From positions 124,001 through 188,000 of the forward strand of contig CANCJJ010000002.1 in the NCBI GenBank assembly GCA_947378305.1: a DNA stretch of 64,000 bases, given 5' to 3'. The translations under genes and the position numbers were made by a program. The stretch is from Phenylobacterium aquaticum. GTDB taxonomy: Bacteria > Pseudomonadota > Alphaproteobacteria > Caulobacterales > Caulobacteraceae. Of this stretch, positions 27,955-36,939 are shown piece by piece (position 1 is the first letter of the stretch; each line of letters opens with the position of its first letter). The notes under the pieces were generated by a model. That model saw only the letters and a list, made by a program, of their open reading frames with translations, did not search any database and had not been told where the DNA came from.

Positions 27955-29294
27955 AGGCATCTGCAGGGTGGAGCCTCGTTCTGGCCCTGACCCTCACGGG
28001 GTGCCAGGCCTACAGAGCAGCCCCCGTGTCTTCCGCCGCCTATCCCGACAGGTTGGAGTCGGCACGCTTGCCGGAGGCACCGGCCTCCGGTGTCTGGGAC
28101 GATGCGGATATTCTAAATCTGGTCAATGCCCGCAATGCCGCCGTGCATCAGGCCGAAGCGCATTTCACTTCCGTGCGCGCAGAGGCTGATTTGGCCCGCC
28201 TGCCGCCTGCGGGCAGTCTTAACCTGACCCTGGAATACACCCACGAGGCTTCTCCCTGGCTCTATGGCCTCGGTGGGGACCTGCCCCTGGACTCCGGCGT
28301 CCAGAAGTCCGCCCGGCTCAGATCCGCTGATCTGGCGGTCCTTCAGGCCTATTATGATTTTGGCGAGGCCCTCTGGGCGGTCAGGATGGCGACCAAACAG
28401 GCCCTGCTGGACCTTTGGGTGGCGCGTCAGCAGGCTCGGCTGACCGGTGAGCTTGTCGACCTGCAAACCTCGCGTCTGGCCTGGCTGGACCTCAGGGTTC
28501 AGGCTGGCGAGGATGATATCACGGCCGTTGTGGCCGCCCGCAGCGACCTGGCCCAGAGCCGGGCCGACCTCGCAGACTACAAGGGGCAGGCCCGGGATGC
28601 TGAAGCCCGGCTGGCCCAGGTCCTCGGGGTTCCTGTGAACCAGGTCATCGGGATGAGGCTGCGTGATCCTATCCGGACCTGGGACTTGAAAATGGCAGAG
28701 GCCTCGCGCCGTCAGGCCGTCCGAATGAGGGCGGGTGTCCTGAAGGCCCTGGCCGATTATGACCTTGCGGAAGCCAATCTGAGGCGGGAGGTTGCCGGTC
28801 AGTATCCCAGTCTGCACCTCGGGCCGGGATATACCTGGGATCATGGCCTCACCCGCCTGCCGTTCAACCTGAGCCTTGTCCTGCCCCCCGCAGACGGAAA
28901 CCGTGCGGCCATCCGGGCTGCGGAGTCCCGGCGCGCTGAGGCGGGACGTGCGCTTGAGACGACCCAGGCTGACATTTCTGCGACCACCGACCAGGCGCTC
29001 CAGGCCCTCGCCGTCGCACAGACGGATCTTGACCTGCTGGTCGGGCAGGACTTGCCCTCAGCCCAGGCCCGGTCCCTCCAGGCCGACCGCAGTCTGGCGG
29101 CAGGCGCTGCAGACAAGGGGGATGTTTTGACCGCGCGTGCGGGTCTGCTTGATGCACAAAGACGGGTCACTGACCGGACCTATGCCGTATTCAAGACGAG
29201 GCTTAGCCTCGAAGATACGCTTCGAGTGCCCCTGGATGCGTCCGAGGCCAAGGCCTTGGAATCGATTCTGAGCCGTATTGGAGGACCGAAATGA
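27951..29294 (+). CDS. TolC-family outer membrane efflux lipoprotein
   Basis: A 447-residue outer-membrane channel subunit with a lipobox LTGC (Cys18) and two long coiled-coil repeats typical of TolC/CusC proteins (around residues 50-200 and 250-420; RQQARLTGELVDLQTSRLAW is characteristic). It would pair with the adaptor and RND pump encoded next to it. Overlaps on both sides (ATGA) indicate a coupled operon. Confidence 0.88.
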   Translation: MKASAGWSLVLALTLTGCQAYRAAPVSSAAYPDRLESARLPEAPASGVWDDADILNLVNARNAAVHQAEAHFTSVRAEADLARLPPAGSLNLTLEYTHEASPWLYGLGGDLPLDSGVQKSARLRSADLAVLQAYYDFGEALWAVRMATKQALLDLWVARQQARLTGELVDLQTSRLAWLDLRVQAGEDDITAVVAARSDLAQSRADLADYKGQARDAEARLAQVLGVPVNQVIGMRLRDPIRTWDLKMAEASRRQAVRMRAGVLKALADYDLAEANLRREVAGQYPSLHLGPGYTWDHGLTRLPFNLSLVLPPADGNRAAIRAAESRRAEAGRALETTQADISATTDQALQALAVAQTDLDLLVGQDLPSAQARSLQADRSLAAGAADKGDVLTARAGLLDAQRRVTDRTYAVFKTRLSLEDTLRVPLDASEAKALESILSRIGGPK

Positions 29295-30187
29295 AGGCGC
29301 TCAGCCTTGCCCTGATCCTGGTCATGGCCCCTGCGGCCCAAGCTGCGACCATGATGGAGCCCGCGGTCCAGGCCCGTTTGGGGATCACAGTCCAACCTGT
29401 CCGCGCCGGATCAAATCGAGGTTATATCAATGGGTACGCCCGGGTCCTGGACCCAGTACCCCTGGCGAGCCTCTATTCAGACATGATGAGCGCCGCCGCG
29501 GCGCTCCAGGCATCTCAGGCCGAGGCCCTTCGGACCCGCGACCTGGCCGCCGCCGGGGCGACGGTCTCGCGACGTGTTGCGGAATCTGCCTCTGCCCAGG
29601 CCCGGGCGGATCAGCTGAGGCTCAGCCTGCTTCATCAGCGTGTGGCCCTTGAGTGGGGCCCGGGTCTTGGAGCCCTTGGGGATGAACGGCTTGGCAAGCT
29701 CATTGGCGATCTTGTGGCGGGTCGCGCGGCCCTTGTGAGGCTGGATATTCCGGGGGGGATAGGTCCCGTCAATCAGGCCTATATTGACCTGGGCGGGGGA
29801 CGTCAGGTCGGCGTCAAGTCTCTGGGGCTGGCCAGAGCAGGGGACGCGCGACTTCAGTCCGGGGGTGTGCTGGGTGTGGTGACAGGCCCCGCAGCCGTGA
29901 CCCTCGCCAGTGGACTGACCTTCCCGGCGCGCATGACCCAAGCGACAAGCAAGTCTGGCCAGGGGGTGCTTGTGCCCCGCGCGGCCATCCTCCGGGCAGG
30001 CGGGGAGAGCGCGGTCTATGTCCAACTCGACCCCAGCCATTTTCAGCGGCGCGCCCTGCAGGGGTTGTCGCCCCATCCGGGCGGCATGTTTGTCGCGGGC
30101 GGTGTCCAGCCCGGGGATAGGGTTGTCGTGACCGGAGCTTCGGCCCTGTTTGCCGTGGATCAGGGTGCCCGGGACGAGGACGACTAG
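29291..30187 (+). CDS. RND efflux periplasmic adaptor, reduced form
   Basis: A 298-residue exported protein (signal peptide about 1-19, ending AQAA) in the adaptor position between the TolC-like and RND genes. The C-terminal third matches membrane-fusion proteins (VLVPRAAILRAGGESAVYVQ; GGVQPGDRVVVTGASALFAVDQ). The helical hairpin is short, and the usual lipoyl-like motif (G-x-V-x-x-G-x-x-L) is not evident. At under 300 residues it is shorter than usual for this family. It probably still connects pump and channel. Confidence 0.8.
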   Translation: MKALSLALILVMAPAAQAATMMEPAVQARLGITVQPVRAGSNRGYINGYARVLDPVPLASLYSDMMSAAAALQASQAEALRTRDLAAAGATVSRRVAESASAQARADQLRLSLLHQRVALEWGPGLGALGDERLGKLIGDLVAGRAALVRLDIPGGIGPVNQAYIDLGGGRQVGVKSLGLARAGDARLQSGGVLGVVTGPAAVTLASGLTFPARMTQATSKSGQGVLVPRAAILRAGGESAVYVQLDPSHFQRRALQGLSPHPGGMFVAGGVQPGDRVVVTGASALFAVDQGARDEDD

Positions 30188-30190
30188 GCC

Positions 30191-33100
30191 ATGTTGGGAG
30201 CCATAGTTCGGTGGTCCCTGGCCCGCCCTCGTCTCATCGCCGCCGGTGCCCTGGTTCTGCTGGTCTATGGGCTGGTGATTCTCAGTCATGCCCGCTTTGA
30301 TGTCTTCCCGGACTTTGTTCCGGCCCAGGTCGAGATTCAGACCGAAGCGCCGGGTCTGTCTGCCGAACAGGTCGAGCAGCGGGTTACCCGTCCGGTCGAG
30401 GAGGCCATAAACGGGGCTGCGGGGGTCGCAAGCTTGCGGTCGGACTCAATCCAGGGCCTTTCGATCATAACGGTTGGGTTCACCCCGGGGTCAGACCCCT
30501 ATCGCGCCCGACAGGTGGTTTCTGAGGCCCTTGGCGAGGCGGTGTCCTCCCTCCCCACCGGCGTTGCAACCCCCCGGGTGGCCCCCCTGACGTCGGCGAC
30601 CATGGACCTGTTGAAGGTCGGCTTTACGTCAGACCGACTGACTCCCATGGCCCTGCGGGACCTGATCCGAACGACCGTCCAGCCCCGCCTTTTGGCCAGT
30701 GCGGGGGTTGCCCGGGCAACGCTCTATGGCGGAGCCATGCGCCGCATAGAGGTTCGGGTTCGTCCTGCGGATCTGGCAGCCAGGGATATCAGCCTTGATG
30801 ATGTCCTCTCGGCTGCCCGGCTTGCCTCGGGCAGTGGGGGAGGCGGTTTCATTGATACGCCGGAACAGCGCATTCTTATCGAGCCCCATGGCCAGGCCCT
30901 GACGGCTGCGGATGTCGGCGCAACTGTGGTCCAGGGCCCTTCTGGAGGCGTTCCAGTCCGGCTTGGGGATGTGGCCGACGTTCTGGATGCGCCGTCCCCG
31001 GAAATGGGGGATGCCCTGATCATGGGCAAGCCCGGGGTCCTGCTCAGTCTATCCAGCCAGTATGGGGCGAACACGCTTGAGGCGACCCGCGCCGTGGAGG
31101 CGGCCCTGTCCCAGCTTGGGCCATCGCTTGAGGCCCAGGGTGTGCACATGGAGGCCAACCTTCACCGACCGGCCAACTTCATTTCTACCGCCCTGCAGGG
31201 TATGATCCAGGACCTGGTCGTGGGGGCAGTCCTGATCGGGCTCGTCTTGTTCGTCTTCATGGGCAATCTGCGGACGGTTGCCGTCTCGTTTATCTCCATT
31301 CCCCTGTCCCTGCTGGCCGCCATCATCGTCATGGACGGGCTGGGCTGGACAATTAACACAATGACCCTTGGCGGGCTGGCCGTTGCCCTGGGCGTAGTCG
31401 TTGATGACGCCGTTATTGACGTGGAAAACATCGTCCGGCGGCTGAAACTCTTTCCCGACCGTCCCCCGGGCGAGGTGGTGCTTGCCGCTTCTCTGGAGGT
31501 CCGGGCTCCGGTCATCTATGCGACCCTGGTCGTAGCCCTTGCTCTTCTGCCTGTGCTCTTGCTGCATGGGTTGCAGGGGGCATTTTTCGCGCCGCTTGCA
31601 GCGGCCTTTATTCTGGCAACCCTGGCGTCCCTGGCCGTGGCCGTGGTTGTCACCCCGCCGCTTTGCCTGCTGTTGCTGCGGGCAGACCGGCTTTCCGCTG
31701 AGCCTCAGTTCCTGACCCGGGCCAAGGCCTGGCATGAGCGGGGCCTGATCGCCATGGCGGCGCGTCCGCGATGGGCCGTCCTTGCCCTTGTGATCGCCAG
31801 CCTGGCGACGGTGGGCGGACTGACACTTTTCAATTCGGAACTCTTGCCCAGTTTCCGGGAAAGTCATTTTGTCTTGGGCGTTGCCGGTCCCCCGGGAACC
31901 TCCCTGGGGGCCATGCGCCGCTATGGAGAGGCGATCAGTCAGGACCTTCTGGCCGTGCCTGGCATCCAGACCGTTGAACAGCAGATTGGCCGCGCGGAAG
32001 GAGGGGAAGATACCTGGGGTCCAGAGCGCAGCGAATTCCATGTCGAGCTTAAGCCCGGCCTTTCCGGGCAGAAACAGGATGCAATCCAGGCCAGAATTCA
32101 CGACATTCTCGCCAGCTATCCCGGGCTGTCGACGGAGGTCCTGACCTTCCTCGGCGACAGGATTGGCGAATCCCTGTCCGGAGAAACCGCCTCCCTTGTG
32201 GTCAGTATTTATGGGCCCGATCTCGATATTCTGGATCAGGTGGCTGGCAAGGTCGCCCATGTGCTTTCAACAGTGCCCGGCACAGTGGATACGCGAATCC
32301 AGACACCGCCCCTGACCCCGGTTGTGCGGATTGATCTGGACCTTCCGGCCCTGGCCCGCTGGGGCCTGTCCCCTGGCGAGGTGTTGCAGACCATCCAGTT
32401 TGCCTATCAGGGCACGACCGTCACCCAGGTGGTTTCCCGTAATCAGTCGGTCGACGTGGCGGTCACCCTGGCCCCGGACCTGCGCCAGGACCCGGAATCC
32501 GTCGGCGATCTCCTTCTGAAGACGGCAACCGGATCCGAAATACACCTGAGCCAGGTGGCCCGGTTGAGGCTCGCAGAAGGCCGCACCCTGATTTCTCATG
32601 AGGGCGGTCAGCCCCGTCAGGTGGTCACGACCAATCCCCCCCCCGCCATGGCCGGCAAGGTCACCCGCTCTGCCATGCGGGCCCTGGCCGACCTGAAACT
32701 GCCCCCGGGGGTTTTTCTGACCTATACGGGAACGGCGGAGGCGAGCCTTGCGGCCAGACGCGACCTCCTCTTCAATCTGTCTCTGGCGGCAGGCGGCATG
32801 TTTGGCCTGCTCCTGATCGCCTTTGGCCGGGCGCGGACGGTGGGCCTGATCCTGGGACTGACGCCGTTTTCCCTGCTCGGCGGTGTCCTGGCTGTCGGCC
32901 TGACTGGAGGCAGCCTGTCCCTGGGGGCCTTGGTGGGGTTTGTGACCCTGTTCGGCGTCTCTGCACGCAATGCCATTCTCTTGATCTCGCACATCGACCA
33001 CCTGGTCAGGGAGGAGGGAGAATCCTGGACCTTGCCCATGGTGCTGAGGGCAACGCGTGAGCGGATTACACCAATCCTCATGACGGCCTTGGTCACGGCC

Positions 33101-33274
33101 CTTGGCGTTGCGCCCCTGGCCTTCGAGACAGGACAAGCGGGTCGTGAAATCCAGGGGCCCATGGCCCTGGTCATTCTGGGGGGGCTTGTGACCTCGACCC
33201 TGGCAAGCCTGATCGTGCTTCCCGCCCTGGCCTGGCGGTTCGGCCGAACGCCAGAGGCCAGAAACTTGTCCTGA
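30191..33274 (+). CDS. RND efflux permease, CusA/CzcA-like
   Basis: A 1027-residue inner-membrane proton-driven pump with twelve expected helices and two large periplasmic loops. The start DVFPDFVPAQVEIQTEAPGL is typical of the heavy-metal efflux (HME) branch and differs from AcrB. The helix-4 acidic pair lies in ALGVVVDDAVIDVENIVRR (about Asp405-Asp406), where CzcA/CusA have a related acidic motif. Metal ligands could not be confirmed, so substrate (metal or organic) is open. The last gene of the block, with 83 bases before rpoN. Confidence 0.9.
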   Translation: MLGAIVRWSLARPRLIAAGALVLLVYGLVILSHARFDVFPDFVPAQVEIQTEAPGLSAEQVEQRVTRPVEEAINGAAGVASLRSDSIQGLSIITVGFTPGSDPYRARQVVSEALGEAVSSLPTGVATPRVAPLTSATMDLLKVGFTSDRLTPMALRDLIRTTVQPRLLASAGVARATLYGGAMRRIEVRVRPADLAARDISLDDVLSAARLASGSGGGGFIDTPEQRILIEPHGQALTAADVGATVVQGPSGGVPVRLGDVADVLDAPSPEMGDALIMGKPGVLLSLSSQYGANTLEATRAVEAALSQLGPSLEAQGVHMEANLHRPANFISTALQGMIQDLVVGAVLIGLVLFVFMGNLRTVAVSFISIPLSLLAAIIVMDGLGWTINTMTLGGLAVALGVVVDDAVIDVENIVRRLKLFPDRPPGEVVLAASLEVRAPVIYATLVVALALLPVLLLHGLQGAFFAPLAAAFILATLASLAVAVVVTPPLCLLLLRADRLSAEPQFLTRAKAWHERGLIAMAARPRWAVLALVIASLATVGGLTLFNSELLPSFRESHFVLGVAGPPGTSLGAMRRYGEAISQDLLAVPGIQTVEQQIGRAEGGEDTWGPERSEFHVELKPGLSGQKQDAIQARIHDILASYPGLSTEVLTFLGDRIGESLSGETASLVVSIYGPDLDILDQVAGKVAHVLSTVPGTVDTRIQTPPLTPVVRIDLDLPALARWGLSPGEVLQTIQFAYQGTTVTQVVSRNQSVDVAVTLAPDLRQDPESVGDLLLKTATGSEIHLSQVARLRLAEGRTLISHEGGQPRQVVTTNPPPAMAGKVTRSAMRALADLKLPPGVFLTYTGTAEASLAARRDLLFNLSLAAGGMFGLLLIAFGRARTVGLILGLTPFSLLGGVLAVGLTGGSLSLGALVGFVTLFGVSARNAILLISHIDHLVREEGESWTLPMVLRATRERITPILMTALVTALGVAPLAFETGQAGREIQGPMALVILGGLVTSTLASLIVLPALAWRFGRTPEARNLS

Positions 33275-33357
33275 TCGCGAAAATAGTCCCAGCCGTTAAC
33301 CATAAAGTTGGGATCAGTCTCTAGCCTGTCATCCAGGATCTGACCTTGGAGGGCGAA

Positions 33358-34848
33358 TTGGGACTGGCGGCACGTCTGGAGCTTCGGCAAGGGCAGGGTC
33401 TGGCCATGACTCCCCAGCTGCAACAGGCGATCAAGCTGTTGCAGTTGTCCAATCTTGAGCTCGATGCCTATGTGGAAGGCGAGCTTGAACGAAACCCGCT
33501 TCTTCAGCGGGATGAGCGCGACCTTGAACCGGATGCGCCCGCGGAACCCGTGCAGTCTGAAACCTATGCCGCCGATGAAATCCCCGATTTCGGTGCGGCC
33601 GCCAATCTGGATATTGTTCAGGATTCCGAAGCCTCACCCGGGGAGTGTGCCACAGGCGACTCCGAGGCTGCACATAATGCCGGGGGGTCTCTGGACTGGT
33701 CCCGCGGTGCAGGCAACCGGCTGGAGGGGGGCGATTCGGAAGATCAGCGCCTGACCCAGGACCGGACCCTTAGGGATTACCTCTTCGATCAGGTGGCCCT
33801 GGCCGGGTTCACCGCCCCCGAGGCCGCTGCGGCGGCCATATTGGTCGATTCCGTTGATGAGGGCGGCTATCTGCGCTGCGACATGGTGGAAATCGCCGAA
33901 CGGCTGGGCTGCGATCTCGATTTTCTGGAGCAGGTTCTGACCAGCCTCCAGAGGTTCGAGCCCGTCGGCGTCTTTGCCCGCACGGTGCGGGAGTGTCTAT
34001 TGCTGCAATTGCGCGAGCGCAATCGCTGCGACCCGGCCATGGAAGCCCTGCTCGACAATCTCGACCTCCTGGCCCGCCACGATCTGGCAGGCTTGCGCCA
34101 GGCCTGTGGTGTGGACGACGAGGACCTGCGGGACATGATCGGCGAATTGCGGGCGCTGACACCCCGTCCCGGGGCCGCCTTTGGGGGCGAGGTGCTCCAG
34201 CCCGTCATCCCGGACATCTTCGTCTTTCCCCAGTCCGGCGGGCTCTGGAATGTGGAGTTGAACTCAGACACCTTGCCGCGACTGCTGATTGACCGTCGCT
34301 ATCATGCGCGGGTCTCGTCGGCGGCCCGGTCGGAGAAGGACAAGGTGTTTGTGGCCGAATGTCTGGCCTCCGCCAGCTGGCTGCTGAAGAGCCTGGATCA
34401 GAGGGCGCGGACTATCCTCAAGGTCGCCTCGGAAATCGTCACCCAGCAGGAAGCCTTCCTGACCCATGGGGTCGCGCACCTCCGGCCGCTGAATTTGAAG
34501 ACCGTTGCGGATGCGATTGGCATGCACGAGTCTACGGTCAGCCGGGTCACCACCAACAAGTATATGGCCACCCCGCGCGGCCTGTTTGAGCTGAAATTCT
34601 TCTTTACCTCCGCCATAGCCTCTACCCTCGGCGGGGAGGCCCATTCGGGAGAGAGTGTGCGTCACCGCATTCGCCAGTTGGTCGAGGCCGAGCGCGCGGG
34701 CCTGGATGTTCATTCCGATGACCAGATTGTCGAAATCCTTAAGGAAACCGGCGTCGATATCGCCAGGCGGACCGTCGCCAAGTATCGCGAGGCCATGCGA
34801 ATTCCCTCCTCGGTCGAACGCCGCCGCATGCTGAAAATGGCATCCTGA
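33358..34848 (+). CDS. rpoN: RNA polymerase sigma-54 factor
   Basis: Sigma-54, which with AAA+ activators transcribes nitrogen, motility and stalk genes. A 496-residue protein with region I (LRQGQGLAMTPQLQQAIKLL), an acidic region II, the core-binding domain, and at the C-terminus the DNA-binding helix-turn-helix plus the RpoN box ARRTVAKYRE (about residues 468-477). The TTG at 33358 is chosen: GGAGG lies 6 bases upstream and homologues begin a few residues before RLELRQGQ. hpf and ptsN follow. Confidence 0.96.
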   Translation: MGLAARLELRQGQGLAMTPQLQQAIKLLQLSNLELDAYVEGELERNPLLQRDERDLEPDAPAEPVQSETYAADEIPDFGAAANLDIVQDSEASPGECATGDSEAAHNAGGSLDWSRGAGNRLEGGDSEDQRLTQDRTLRDYLFDQVALAGFTAPEAAAAAILVDSVDEGGYLRCDMVEIAERLGCDLDFLEQVLTSLQRFEPVGVFARTVRECLLLQLRERNRCDPAMEALLDNLDLLARHDLAGLRQACGVDDEDLRDMIGELRALTPRPGAAFGGEVLQPVIPDIFVFPQSGGLWNVELNSDTLPRLLIDRRYHARVSSAARSEKDKVFVAECLASASWLLKSLDQRARTILKVASEIVTQQEAFLTHGVAHLRPLNLKTVADAIGMHESTVSRVTTNKYMATPRGLFELKFFFTSAIASTLGGEAHSGESVRHRIRQLVEAERAGLDVHSDDQIVEILKETGVDIARRTVAKYREAMRIPSSVERRRMLKMAS

Positions 34849-34903
34849 AAACCCTTGCGCCAGCCGCTTGACAGGCTGGATATTCAGGGGCGTGCTGCCG
34901 GTT

Positions 34904-35521
34904 ATGAAAGTACAAGTCTCCGGAAAACACATCGCCGTTGGAGAGGCCCTGCGGACTCGGGTCACCGACGAAATTTCCCAGGCAGTGGGAAAATTCTTTG
35001 AGCGCGGCGGATCTGCGGACGTCGTCGTCAGCAAGGAAGGCCATGCCTACAAGGTCATTTGCTCGGTCGTTCTGGCCTCGGGTCAGCATCTGGAAAGCCA
35101 CGGCCTGGGCGACGACGCCCACCTGGCCTTCAGTCGCGCCCTGGCCAAGATTGAGGGCCGCATCCGGCGCTACAAGCACCGCCTCAAGAGCCATACCGTA
35201 GCGGCCAGTGCCCGTCAGGCGGAAACGGCGGCCTATTATGTCCTCCAAGCGCCGGACGGTGCGGACAACGACCTCTGGGAGGACGAGGGCCTGGAACCGT
35301 CGGATCATGCCCTGCCAGCCGCCCTGGTGATTGCCGAAACCGAAAAAGAGCTAAGAACCATGACCGTGGCCATGGCCGTCATGGAGCTCGATCTGACTGA
35401 ATCTCAAACAATTGTGTTCAGGAACGCTGCGCATGGCGGACTCTCCGTGATATATCGCCGCCCGGATGGAAATATCGGTTGGATCGACCCGGCCCGGACC
35501 CTATCGCCAAAGGGGAGCTGA
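34904..35521 (+). CDS. hpf: Ribosome hibernation promoting factor (long form)
   Basis: A 205-residue long HPF that dimerises 70S ribosomes into inactive 100S particles in stationary phase. The N-terminal domain (1-100) has the S30AE fold (MKVQVSGKHIAVGEALRTRV); the C-terminal domain (about 145-205) has FRNAAHGGLSVIYRRPDGNIGWIDP, which mediates dimerisation. Position between rpoN and ptsN is conserved. Confidence 0.95.
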   Translation: MKVQVSGKHIAVGEALRTRVTDEISQAVGKFFERGGSADVVVSKEGHAYKVICSVVLASGQHLESHGLGDDAHLAFSRALAKIEGRIRRYKHRLKSHTVAASARQAETAAYYVLQAPDGADNDLWEDEGLEPSDHALPAALVIAETEKELRTMTVAMAVMELDLTESQTIVFRNAAHGGLSVIYRRPDGNIGWIDPARTLSPKGS

Positions 35522-35611
35522 AAGCTCGTTCTATCCTGGCCATGTCAGGGCTGACTGTCGTTCTTGTGGGGGTTCCGGGCGCGGACCTGTTTTTAAGTGT
35601 TGCAGACACCC

Positions 35612-36076
35612 ATGTTGATTGGTGAAATTCTCGATCCGGGGGCCGTCATGGCGCGCCTGGGGGCAAAGACCAAGGCCCAGGTTCTGGTGGCGATTGCCGA
35701 TATCGCCGCGCAGAATTTTGGCCTGGAGTCCGGTGCCATCCTCGAGGCCCTGAATGCTCGAGAGCAGTCAGGATCGACCGGCGTTGGCCATGGTGTGGCT
35801 GTGCCCCATGCCCGGATCGAAGGACTGTCCAGGACCCAGGGCGTCTTTGTTCGCTTGGAACAGCCTGTTGCCTTCGATGCCCTGGATGGCCAGCCGGTCG
35901 ACCTGTTTTTTGCCCTGTTTTCCCCCGCCGATTCCGGGTCAGCCCACCTCAAGGCCCTGGCGCGGGTCTCCAGGCTCCTGCGCCAGCCTGGTCTGCGGGA
36001 GCAATTGCGTCAGGCCAAGGCGTCTGACGCCATACTGGCCCTGCTTAATCAGGACGCCACCTCGACTGCGGCCTGA
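35612..36076 (+). CDS. ptsN: Nitrogen-regulatory PTS IIA protein
   Basis: EIIA-Ntr, terminal phospho-acceptor of the nitrogen phosphotransferase relay, affecting potassium transport and stress signalling. A 154-residue protein with the phosphorylation site His66 in GHGVAVPHAR. The ATG at 35612 fits family starts; a TTG at 35597 in the same frame is possible. It ends 3 bases before the convergent DUF1150 gene. Confidence 0.94.
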   Translation: MLIGEILDPGAVMARLGAKTKAQVLVAIADIAAQNFGLESGAILEALNAREQSGSTGVGHGVAVPHARIEGLSRTQGVFVRLEQPVAFDALDGQPVDLFFALFSPADSGSAHLKALARVSRLLRQPGLREQLRQAKASDAILALLNQDATSTAA

Positions 36077-36079
36077 CGT

Positions 36080-36328
36080 CTAGTGGACGGATACCGGGGC
36101 CAGTTCATGGGCCAAGGCAGCGGCGACCGCGGTATCCCGGTCGATGAGCACGGCCAGTCTTTCTCCATCCGCGCGATGCACCGCATAGAGGGTCTGCTCC
36201 GGATCGAGGGGCAGGCCTTCGCTGGTCATGGCCGGCGCAAGGTCGGAGGCCTTTACGGGGCGTACATAGACCAGATTGGGTCCGCCCAGGGCGGCAAAGG
36301 CTTCGGGGGTAAGATTCGGCGTCATCAT
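36080..36328 (-). CDS. DUF1150 family small protein
   Basis: An 82-residue cytoplasmic protein that matches DUF1150 (TPEAFAALGGPNLVYVRPV, then LYAVHRADGERLAVLIDRD). It typically accompanies the Hsp20 gene in alphaproteobacteria, as here, 28 bases downstream. Two adjacent ATGs (36328 and 36325) follow an AGGAGGT site 5 or 8 bases away. Function unknown; the pairing suggests a role with the small heat-shock protein. Confidence 0.88.
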   Translation of the reverse strand: MMTPNLTPEAFAALGGPNLVYVRPVKASDLAPAMTSEGLPLDPEQTLYAVHRADGERLAVLIDRDTAVAAALAHELAPVSVH

Positions 36329-36356
36329 GATCACCTCCTGAAAACTCAACAGAACC

Positions 36357-36776
36357 TCAGGTCGAGGTCCTGATCTCAATATGCTGTATCCGCCCATCGG
36401 GCTTTGGGCGGCTGAGGTCGATGTGCAGCAGGCCATGTTCCAGCAGGGCCTGATCAATCCGAACCCCGTCGGCGAGGACGAAGGCCCTCAGAAATCCTCG
36501 GGCGGCTATGCCCCGGTGCAGATAGGCATCCTCAGCCTTGGCGGCATCTTCCTTGCGGCCTGCAATAGTCAGTTGGCGATCCTCCAGGGTGATGTGCAGA
36601 GTCTGGGCCGTAAACCCGGCAACGGCCAAGGTAATTCTCAGGGCCCCCTGGCCCAAATCTTCAACATTATAGGGCGGATAGCTGTCAACCGCCGCCTTTG
36701 CGGCACGCTCAATCAGCCCGCGCGTATGCTCGAAACCCAACAGGAAGGGGCTGTCGAAAAGCAAGGTTCTGTTCAT
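36357..36776 (-). CDS. Small heat-shock protein (Hsp20/IbpA)
   Basis: A 139-residue holdase chaperone with a short N-terminal arm (LFDSPFLLGFEHTRGLIERA) and an alpha-crystallin domain (about 35-130: YPPYNVEDLGQGALRITLAVAGF is the family's hallmark, with GIAARGFLRAFVL later). It binds unfolding proteins on heat stress. The ATG at 36776 has GGAGG 7 bases upstream. It precedes DUF1150 and is divergent from the glycosyltransferase gene. No clear sigma-32 promoter was identified. Confidence 0.92.
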   Translation of the reverse strand: MNRTLLFDSPFLLGFEHTRGLIERAAKAAVDSYPPYNVEDLGQGALRITLAVAGFTAQTLHITLEDRQLTIAGRKEDAAKAEDAYLHRGIAARGFLRAFVLADGVRIDQALLEHGLLHIDLSRPKPDGRIQHIEIRTST

Positions 36777-36939
36777 CCGGAGCCCTCCAATCAAGCGACC
36801 CTGAAGGAGCCAGCCCAGACGGGCCTGACCTCTTCGCCCAACGGATATGGCGATGGCGAACCCGGGTTTCAATATGTCCCTTCGCCGGGGACTCACACCA
36901 GGTCTTGCGTCCGGGCGCGGCTTGACGCACGAAGTTCCC

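Noticed and set aside
31049..32260. A 403-codon frame antisense to the RND pump gene
   Set aside because: No recognisable domain, Gln/Gly/Asp-rich, and wholly opposite the pump.
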